Under the pieces are notes generated by a model. That model did not search any database and was not told where the DNA came from. It saw only the letters and a list, made by a program, of their open reading frames with translations. A stretch of DNA of 22,439 bases from an uncultured Bacteroidales bacterium. Lineage in GTDB: Bacteria; Bacteroidota; Bacteroidia; Bacteroidales; UBA932. Shown here in pieces: positions 8,201-13,995 of the stretch (its first letter is position 1; each line of letters opens with the position of its first letter). The stretch is from assembly GCA_937900465.1 (NCBI GenBank), contig CALCEJ010000057.1:1-22439 (forward strand), in the 5' to 3' direction. A program made the translations under genes and the position numbers.

Positions 8201-9669
8201 ACGGAACCGGCGAAGGCGATGTAAACGTCGCATTCGAGGCCTACAGCGTGTATTTCCTTGAGAACTACAACTGGATTGAAGGCAATACCCAGATTGCCCT
8301 TGGTGACGATGTAATCCTTTACGGCAAGCTCACGAAATTCAACTCCACCTACGAGACCTCCAGCAAGAAGGCATATCTTTACTCGCTCAACGGAAAGACT
8401 GAGGATACCGCCCGTGTCCTGAAGGCTTCAGCTGCATCCGAGTCCGTTGAGGCTGCCGGCGGTGATGTGAAAATCAATGTCAAGGGTAACGTCTCCTGGA
8501 CGGCAACCGCGACAGATGGCGCAACCCTTTCCGCCAATTCCGGCAAGGGTGAAAAGACCATTACGGTTTCCATCCCTGAGAACACCGCGGCGGACACTAA
8601 GGAGTGGACGGTCACCGTCTCCACTGAAGAAGCTGCCGCAACCAAGTCCTTCGAGATCAAATTGACCCAGGCCGCCGCAGAAGCCCAGGCTCCGGACGGA
8701 GCGTGGCTCAAGTCCGCCCTTAAGGACCTCAAGACAGGTGATGTCGTTGTCCTTGCGGGCAAGAACGCCACGGGGTTGTTCGCAGTGTCAAATGACAATG
8801 GAACAAGTTCTGCTCCTGCTGCCGTTGCAATTACCGGAGCGTCCTATATTACAGACCCTGCCGCGAATATCCAGTGGACAGTCGAGGTCTCAGAAGGAAA
8901 GTATACCTTCTATGCAAACAGCGGCAAGAGCGCCTGGCTTTATGCGACAAACACCAACAACGGAGTCCGTGTAGGAACCAACGCAAACAAGGTATTTTCC
9001 ATTTCAACGGAAGGTTACCTTTTCAACGATGCGACAAGCCGTTATATCGGAATCTACAACAATGCTGACTGGCGCTGCTATACGACGATCAACAGCAATA
9101 TCCAGAATCAGGAATTCTTCGCATTCGTCGCTCCCGCGGCTCCCGTTTTCGCGGTTGACGGAGACTTCTCCGAGTGGGCAAGTATCGATGGATTTGACGG
9201 AACCAGAAACAGCGGCTCCTCCAATTCCAGGATCAACAGATGGAAATTCAAGGCTGATTCGGAGAATATCTATCTGTACTTCAACCTCGCCACCTCCAAG
9301 TTCATTACCGATGCAAAGAAGCCTAACAGCTACTTCTACATCGGCTTTGATACGGACAACAACGCTGGAACAGGAGAGACCAAGACAAGCCTTCCCGGCC
9401 TTGAGCATTACGTAGTGGTCTATCCTTGTGTCAAGGATTCTGACCCTGTCACCCTTCTCCAGGGCGTAGATGAAAGAAGCACTCTCGACGGACACAGCCT
9501 GGGGACAATTATGACGTGGGGTGTCGTGGACGCTGAAGACAGCGCCGTGGCCCATATCGAAATGTGCATCCCGAGGTCCACTGTCAGCCTTACTGCTGAT
9601 GGGACCGTCAAGATCGGTGCAAGCTTCCAGGAATACGATGCTGCAATGCAGACTCTTGTCCTTGAGTAA
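5287..9669 (+). CDS. Giant surface lipoprotein with BACON, OB-fold and CBM-like modules
   Basis: A 1460-residue predicted surface lipoprotein, probably a polymer-binding protein with no enzyme motif that I can see. The signal peptide ends at the lipid-attachment Cys20, followed by VEED, an acidic stretch resembling Bacteroidetes surface-export signals. Modules by eye: BACON at 33-117; OB-fold/DUF6359-like at 119-240; BACON at 243-335; OB-like at 336-458; BACON-like at 460-556; two shorter YhcR-like OB folds at about 570-645 and 665-745; a jelly-roll CBM-like module at 748-915; OB/DUF6359-like at 919-1038; BACON at 1043-1130; an unrecognised module at 1133-1283 with many short polar turns; and a CBM9/DOMON-like module at 1285-1460 beginning VDGDFSEW. 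It shares an operon with the preceding receptor and ends at a terminator. The gene at 9797 is a shorter relative. Carbohydrate binding is an alternative to nucleic acid binding. Module names come from memory of the families. Confidence 0.8.
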   Translation: MRKFKSLLAILAGVALFGACVEEDPINGGDGASISVHPSIVTIPKDGGSAEIEIEALAAWSAEADSSWVAINPNSGNSGKSQVTITVEANAGAARSSNVTVKAGNLFKILTVNQESGEHEYGLTEDDPMTCAQAYAMCKKLADQETTSKEYYVKGIITGIVEEYGTQYGNATFNITDDGKSSSPKFQFYRGLYLENKKYDDASLPNIEEGMEVMIYGTLMNYKGTPETKQGAAYLVYMKESSTPILSVKTPEVTVSPAAGTVNFDIAIANTTGWSAVKGENADWITLSAESGSESGTLEVAYTANTGAERSATVTVSAPGCDDVILTITQAEFSEEGTLDHPYTVSEALEKIAAMELGAEGAYDVYLTGILTGEAGIDTGFGNATFKLTEDGKADSPAITVFRAKDYDNAAFTDENKIKDGDDLLLVGRLQRYVKDEVETPEFSKGHIVLINGMDKEEYESSAVSIKAEDITGVPAEGVTDATFEVTFTNADGWTPAVTPDGEIVTAASLEGTTVTYSVAANEGALREGSITISLTNSDQEITKVVKVSQDGAKVATTVAEILGMIPSTATNSNKAQFKGNLTGATVSFASSNQAFIEDETGVLWLYKSDHGLVTGDKISGEIEGEGYYYGGLPEITGLGENYTKETGTPIEPTAITLSELNANYEANLLHLVKLSGVTVTDGIDGNDQNGTIEQGGATITVRAQYKNLLLENNVVGDLVAIVGKYNTTNQLFFFSNDQFTKTGDVEPQVETDWELMRASFYTPDWVTDISDKATVKFLENNGLSVKVPDEVGASEWTAQVLLNHKTLKADPEKNYTLSFKVKSDKAGKFILKFSVWDPTAEGGEGADMGGVAYVDEYVNVEAGTEVEIVRENWSAYKEGKDVANRPFTWVTDFAHLSGATVTFSNIELVEAGAPVVDNGDGTLEKPFNIAGAKAYIDASGSDNVYVKGKVSKVQSEYSESYGTGIFWISDDGTGEGDVNVAFEAYSVYFLENYNWIEGNTQIALGDDVILYGKLTKFNSTYETSSKKAYLYSLNGKTEDTARVLKASAASESVEAAGGDVKINVKGNVSWTATATDGATLSANSGKGEKTITVSIPENTAADTKEWTVTVSTEEAAATKSFEIKLTQAAAEAQAPDGAWLKSALKDLKTGDVVVLAGKNATGLFAVSNDNGTSSAPAAVAITGASYITDPAANIQWTVEVSEGKYTFYANSGKSAWLYATNTNNGVRVGTNANKVFSISTEGYLFNDATSRYIGIYNNADWRCYTTINSNIQNQEFFAFVAPAAPVFAVDGDFSEWASIDGFDGTRNSGSSNSRINRWKFKADSENIYLYFNLATSKFITDAKKPNSYFYIGFDTDNNAGTGETKTSLPGLEHYVVVYPCVKDSDPVTLLQGVDERSTLDGHSLGTIMTWGVVDAEDSAVAHIEMCIPRSTVSLTADGTVKIGASFQEYDAAMQTLVLE

Positions 9670-9687
9670 TCGTAATCCAATCCCTTC

Positions 9688-9718
9688 AAAGGGCGACCCT
9701 CCGGGGCCGCCCTTTTTT
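9688..9718 (+). terminator. Intrinsic terminator
   Basis: A GC-rich hairpin lies 18 nt after the stop codon: AAAGGGCG (9688-9695) pairs with CGCCCTTT (9708-9715). After one A-C mismatch the stem continues with three C-G pairs (9697-9699 with 9704-9706), closing on a TCCG loop. Six consecutive T (9713-9718) follow. This is the only strong terminator in the window, and it separates the receptor/giant-lipoprotein operon from the nuclease operon. Confidence 0.9.
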
Positions 9719-9725
9719 CGCGCCC

Positions 9726-9756
9726 TTGTGAAATATCAAATAAAATGCTATATTTG
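9726..9756 (+). promoter_or_regulatory. Promoter of the nuclease/transport operon
   Basis: TATATTTG at 9749-9756 matches TAnnTTTG, with TTG at 9726-9728 exactly 20 bp upstream, the same spacing as at smpB. It begins eight bases after the terminator T-tract. The leader to the ATG at 9797 would be about 33 nt and A-rich. I see no comparable promoter in any of the short gaps downstream, so it may drive all eight following genes. Confidence 0.75.
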
Positions 9757-9796
9757 TAGGACTGTGCAAGAAATACGACATAAAATACATAACACG

Positions 9797-11743
9797 ATGA
9801 AAATCAAACATTTGCTTTTTGCGGCAGTGGCCGCAGTGTTCACACTTTCTGCCTGCGAACAGGAAAAACCTACTCTTGGAGTAAGCGTCGACCCCGCAAC
9901 CGTATCCTTCGACAAGGACGGAGGCTCCTATGAGGTAAAGATCAAGACGACGGACGCGTGGTCCCTTTCCGGTCTTCCTGACGGAGAAGACCCCTGGCTC
10001 GTCGTTACTCCTGAATCTGGGAGCGGAAACGCAACGGTCAAGGTTATTGCCAAGTCAAACAGCGGAAAATCCCGCAAGGCGACCGTTACCGTAAAGAGCG
10101 GCTACTACAGCGCGCCCATTACCGTAAGCCAGGATGGCGCTCAGGCTGACGGAGACGGTCTTACCGCTGAGACGGCCTGGTCCCCCAGCGAGGCCCGGGC
10201 CTGGATAACCAAAAACCTTTCCAGCGGACAGAGCACTACCCAGAAGTATTTTGTCAAGGGCGTTATTCACAAGATCGCCCAATACCAGGGCGCTGACCAG
10301 TACTTTACCGGCAACTCCTACGGAAACGCGTCATTCTATATGGCCGATGACCTTGAGAACACATCCAACGACTTCGAGGCCTATCAGGTCAACTACCTTG
10401 GAAACCGCGCGTTCGAGCAGGGGTCGGATGTGGACATCCAAATCGGTGACGAGGTAATAGTCTACGGTCCTGTGACTCTGTATGAAAAAACCCCTGAGAC
10501 AGTGGGCAAGGGCGCAGCGTTCATCTACTCGCTCAACGGAAAGGTCGAAGATGTCGAGATTGTGGATCCCGGTACGGCAAAGGGAACGGGAACGCTCGAC
10601 GATCCTTACAACCCCGCCGGTGCAGCTGCCGCCTGCTCAGGCCTTACTTATACGAACACGACCACTTATGACACGACAGACCCTGTCTATGTCAGGGGAA
10701 AGATTTCCAAGGTATCCACCAGCTTCGAAGCCAGTGGCGAATACGGGAATGCAAACTTCTATATCACTGACGTTGATGACGGGACCGGTGAATTCTATAT
10801 TTTCCAGACTTATTACCTTGAAAACCGTAAATGGGAAGCCGGAGATGCTGAAGTCAAGGTTGGTGACATCGTCGTGGTATATGGGCCCCTTATGAATTAT
10901 ATGGGCAATACCCCCGAGACAGAGGGTAAGGGCGCAAGTTACATCTACAGCCTTAACGGTGAAACTTCCATCGAGCAGGCCCCCGTCTTCGGCGTGGAGA
11001 GTGCCGCCATCACCGTTGCCGCATCGGCTACGAGTGCGACAATCAACGTCAAGGGCAATGTCGCCTGGACCGCCTCCAGCACGGACGCAACCGTAGATCC
11101 CCAGTCCGGCGAAGGCAAGGGCGCCGTTACTGTCACTTTCGACGCTAACACAGACACTGATAATACAAAGACCTACAATGTTACCCTTTCGACTGAGGCT
11201 GATGTCGAAGTCAAGTCCATCGAGGTTGTCATCACCCAGAAAGCAGCTTCCGCGGGCGGAGAGGATATAGTGCTGACTTTCCCTGACGACAACTCGGAAA
11301 AGAACCAGGTCGGAGCATACGACAAGACCTGGACTGCGATAAAGGGAGATTACAGTTGGACGATATTCGGATACAACAACAATAAATGGGGCAATGAGTG
11401 GACCTTTATCAGGACCGGCCGTAAGAGCGCAGCCGTCGTTGCGACAATCAGCACGGACCAGTTGTTCCCTGACCCTGTAGGAGAGGTTATCGTGACCTTC
11501 GACAAGATCTCTGCTGCGGATAAGATCAAATCCGCAAAGCTCATCTGCGCGACTGACAAGGAATTCAAGGAAAACGTTGCTGAAAGCTCAGTGACCCTTG
11601 AGAATGTTACCGCTGCGACTCCCGTGACATTCACTGTGGCGAATCCGTCAGTCTCTTACTTCTACAAGCTGGAACTGGATATCGACGTTGCCGGTGCAAA
11701 CGGAACCGTACAGATATCCAAGATAGTTTACAGCGTTAATTAA
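9797..11743 (+). CDS. BACON/OB-fold lipoprotein, first gene of nuclease operon
   Basis: A 648-residue lipoprotein, probably an outer-membrane ligand-binding protein. The start at ATG 9797 gives a textbook lipoprotein signal ending LSAC (Cys20); upstream in-frame codons would run back through the promoter and terminator and are rejected. Modules by eye: BACON at about 27-113, OB-fold/DUF6359-like at 118-250 (ending with a conserved YSLNGKVED strand), a second such module at 258-393, BACON at 397-487, and an unassigned beta-rich C-terminal module at 491-648. The second BACON (INVKGNVAWTA) and the YSLNG strands closely match those in the 1460-residue protein upstream, so the two share ancestry by module duplication. 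It lies 6 nt before an endonuclease gene. Nucleic acid binding by the OB modules is inference; no catalytic motif is seen. Confidence 0.82.
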   Translation: MKIKHLLFAAVAAVFTLSACEQEKPTLGVSVDPATVSFDKDGGSYEVKIKTTDAWSLSGLPDGEDPWLVVTPESGSGNATVKVIAKSNSGKSRKATVTVKSGYYSAPITVSQDGAQADGDGLTAETAWSPSEARAWITKNLSSGQSTTQKYFVKGVIHKIAQYQGADQYFTGNSYGNASFYMADDLENTSNDFEAYQVNYLGNRAFEQGSDVDIQIGDEVIVYGPVTLYEKTPETVGKGAAFIYSLNGKVEDVEIVDPGTAKGTGTLDDPYNPAGAAAACSGLTYTNTTTYDTTDPVYVRGKISKVSTSFEASGEYGNANFYITDVDDGTGEFYIFQTYYLENRKWEAGDAEVKVGDIVVVYGPLMNYMGNTPETEGKGASYIYSLNGETSIEQAPVFGVESAAITVAASATSATINVKGNVAWTASSTDATVDPQSGEGKGAVTVTFDANTDTDNTKTYNVTLSTEADVEVKSIEVVITQKAASAGGEDIVLTFPDDNSEKNQVGAYDKTWTAIKGDYSWTIFGYNNNKWGNEWTFIRTGRKSAAVVATISTDQLFPDPVGEVIVTFDKISAADKIKSAKLICATDKEFKENVAESSVTLENVTAATPVTFTVANPSVSYFYKLELDIDVAGANGTVQISKIVYSVN

Positions 11744-11749
11744 ACCGCA

Positions 11750-12898
11750 TTGAAAAAGTTTTTCCGTTTCGCAGCGATTGCCGCGGCAGCTCTTGCCGCG
11801 GCAGTCTCCTGCGACGATTCATATGAGGCCATCCCCGTAATTACAGTCCCGAAATCCGTCGTTACGTACGTATCCGGCAGCCAGTGGATCAGCATCGCTG
11901 CGGAGGCGGAATGGACCCTCTCCGTCTCCTATGGCGGAACGTCTTCCGGATGGATCAGCCTTTCGGATGAAAGCGGTACCGGGATCAGCAAGGTGCTGAT
12001 GTCCTGGCAGGAAAACCCTCTGGATGATGCCCGTGCGGCGACCCTTGTCCTTCAGACGGCGTCCTACCGCATCACCTCGGAAGTAATCCAGGCATCGCCC
12101 ACCCCCGGTGATTTACCCATCTGGCTCGAACTCCCCGCCTGTGACCAGCCGGGGCTCGGGTTCTTCACCCACGCTAACGACGGAAGCGCTTATCGCAGCC
12201 AGTCCGTGAGCGGCATACGCAACTGGTCTTTCTACTACGACTACGATGCGTATGTGTCCTGGTGGGTCGCTTATCCCCTCAACAACGGTCTTATAGGCAA
12301 AGGCTCCCGCAGCAACAGCTGGCAGGATTATGACCCCCTTCTCGGTCACGACGATGTTTGCCACCTGAAGGACGGCTCCTACGGGGGCGGATGGACGAGG
12401 GGCCATCAGATTCCGTCGGCGGACAGGCTGGGCGCGGAGGCGAACGTAACGACCTTCTACCCGACGAATCTCACCCCCCAGGATTACTATTTCAACGGAG
12501 GGGACAATTTCGAGGGTATCTGGTGCCGTCTTGAGACACAGGTCAGAAGTTATGCCGGCCGCTGCGATACCCTGTATGTCGTCACTGGCTGCGATGTGAG
12601 GAATTCCACAACGTGGTCCGGACGCAACGGCGGTCACTCCGCCAGGGTTCCCACCCACTACTACAAGGCGCTCCTTCGCAGGAAAGGAAATGATTTCTCC
12701 GCCGTTGGCTTCTACCTGCCGCATAGCAGCAATCCGTCGGTGTATCTGGACGACTATATGAACTATATATACTCCATCTCAGACCTTGAGGAACTGACAG
12801 GCGTTACGTTCTTTGTCAACTACGCATCCCTTTACGGCAAGGAAGCTGCGGCAAAACTCAAGGGCGCGGACCCTGAGACCACAGTAAAAAACTGGTAA
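11750..12898 (+). CDS. DNA/RNA non-specific endonuclease, surface lipoprotein
   Basis: A predicted sugar-non-specific nuclease of the Serratia nuclease/EndoG (NUC, beta-beta-alpha metal) family, anchored as a lipoprotein. It has a lipoprotein signal with Cys21 followed by DDSYE (acidic, surface-export-like), a BACON-type domain at about 30-116, and the nuclease domain at about 122-382. Key residues are TRGHQIPSADR, with presumed general base His219, then TNLTPQ (Asn240), Asn249, and IWCRLE (Glu262). Two oddities: Thr replaces the usual Asp before RGH, and the short spacing between the metal-binding Asn and the Trp of IW is expanded. The start codon is TTG at 11750; no ATG lies nearby, and only this start gives the intact MKKFFRF signal peptide. 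It is 6 nt after the preceding stop and 11 nt before an EEP-family nuclease gene. It would cut extracellular DNA or RNA at the cell surface. Confidence 0.88.
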   Translation: MKKFFRFAAIAAAALAAAVSCDDSYEAIPVITVPKSVVTYVSGSQWISIAAEAEWTLSVSYGGTSSGWISLSDESGTGISKVLMSWQENPLDDARAATLVLQTASYRITSEVIQASPTPGDLPIWLELPACDQPGLGFFTHANDGSAYRSQSVSGIRNWSFYYDYDAYVSWWVAYPLNNGLIGKGSRSNSWQDYDPLLGHDDVCHLKDGSYGGGWTRGHQIPSADRLGAEANVTTFYPTNLTPQDYYFNGGDNFEGIWCRLETQVRSYAGRCDTLYVVTGCDVRNSTTWSGRNGGHSARVPTHYYKALLRRKGNDFSAVGFYLPHSSNPSVYLDDYMNYIYSISDLEELTGVTFFVNYASLYGKEAAAKLKGADPETTVKNW

Positions 12899-12909
12899 CA
12901 AGATAAACG

Positions 12910-13983
12910 ATGAAAAAAAACATCATCATCGCCCTTGCGGCAGCACTTCTGCTGATGCCCGCGGGCGCGCGTGCACAAAAGCACCAGAGCCACGTCATAG
13001 GCTTCTACAACCTTGAAAACCTCTTCGATACCTACCACGACGAAGGCAAGAACGACTACGAATACCTGCCGGACGGGGCAAACGCCTGGACAGAGGCGAA
13101 GTATCAGAAGAAACTCGCCAATATGGCCCATGTCATCGCCGCGATGAAGGCTGACAACAAGGTCTGGCATACCGTGCTTGGCGTATCCGAGGTTGAGAAC
13201 CGTCACGTCCTTGAGGACCTTGTGAATGAGCCCGAGATCGCTGCGGCAAACTATCAGATTGTCCATTATGACGGACCGGACCGCCGAGGCGTCGATGTCG
13301 CCCTGCTTTACGACCCCCGCAAGATGGAACTTGTCGAAAGCGAGTCCATCCCCTTCACCTTCGAAGGTACCAATGTCGAGATTACCCTTACCAAAGAGGC
13401 CCAGGACTACTTCCGTACCCGTGACATCCTGATGGTCCACGGTATCATCGGCGGGGAGCATTTCGCCTTCTACGTGATGCACCTTCCGTCCCGTCTTGGC
13501 GGCAAGGGCCAGGACCTTCGCGCACGCGGCGGCGAAATCGCATACAATCACGCGATGGGTATGATGGCGAAGTATCCCGGCATCAACTGCGTCTTTATGG
13601 GCGATATGAACGACAACCCCTTCGACGACTCGATGGCGGTATGGATGAGAGGCAAGAAGAACATAGACGATGTCACGGAAACTGATTTCTTCAATCCCTT
13701 CTGGTCGATGCTCGAAAACGGCTACAGCACCCTGTATTACCGCGGTGAGGGCAATATCTACGACTGCATCCTCGTGAACTACAATCTTGCCCACGCGCCT
13801 GAGGGAACCTTCCAGATCCAGAAGATAGTCAAGAAGAAATACTACGGTCGTGTGTTCTCCAAGCCGTTTATGACAAACCAGAGCGGCCAGTACAAGGGAA
13901 CTCCGTTCAGGACCTTCTCCAACGGCGCTTTCGTCGGCGGCTATTCGGACCACTACCCAACCTACATCGTAATCAAGAAATAA
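12910..13983 (+). CDS. Exported endonuclease/exonuclease/phosphatase family protein
   Basis: A 357-residue EEP (DNase I-like) enzyme, a metal-dependent phosphodiesterase. It has a classical signal peptide with cleavage likely after ARA (residue 22), and no lipobox, so it is periplasmic or released. All EEP motifs are intact: FYNLENLFD (32-40), catalytic Glu94 in GVSEVEN, RRGVDVALLYDP (125-136), HLPSR with His191, GDMND (231-235), YD with Asp285, and SDH (346-348) with the general-base His348. Members act on nucleic acids, nucleotides, phosphoinositides or sphingomyelin. The adjacent non-specific nuclease and OB-fold lipoproteins favour nucleic acid. In ExeM/NucH-type extracellular nucleases the EEP domain is fused to OB folds that here sit on neighbouring genes. 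It lies 11 nt after the endonuclease and 12 nt before the second receptor. Family assignment is firm; substrate is inferred. Confidence 0.9.
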   Translation: MKKNIIIALAAALLLMPAGARAQKHQSHVIGFYNLENLFDTYHDEGKNDYEYLPDGANAWTEAKYQKKLANMAHVIAAMKADNKVWHTVLGVSEVENRHVLEDLVNEPEIAAANYQIVHYDGPDRRGVDVALLYDPRKMELVESESIPFTFEGTNVEITLTKEAQDYFRTRDILMVHGIIGGEHFAFYVMHLPSRLGGKGQDLRARGGEIAYNHAMGMMAKYPGINCVFMGDMNDNPFDDSMAVWMRGKKNIDDVTETDFFNPFWSMLENGYSTLYYRGEGNIYDCILVNYNLAHAPEGTFQIQKIVKKKYYGRVFSKPFMTNQSGQYKGTPFRTFSNGAFVGGYSDHYPTYIVIKK

Positions 13984-13995
13984 CTAAATAGACCT

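Noticed and set aside
9521..9796. An in-frame upstream start for the 648-residue lipoprotein
   Set aside because: The extension runs through the end of the previous gene, the terminator and the promoter; only the ATG at 9797 gives a lipoprotein signal peptide.
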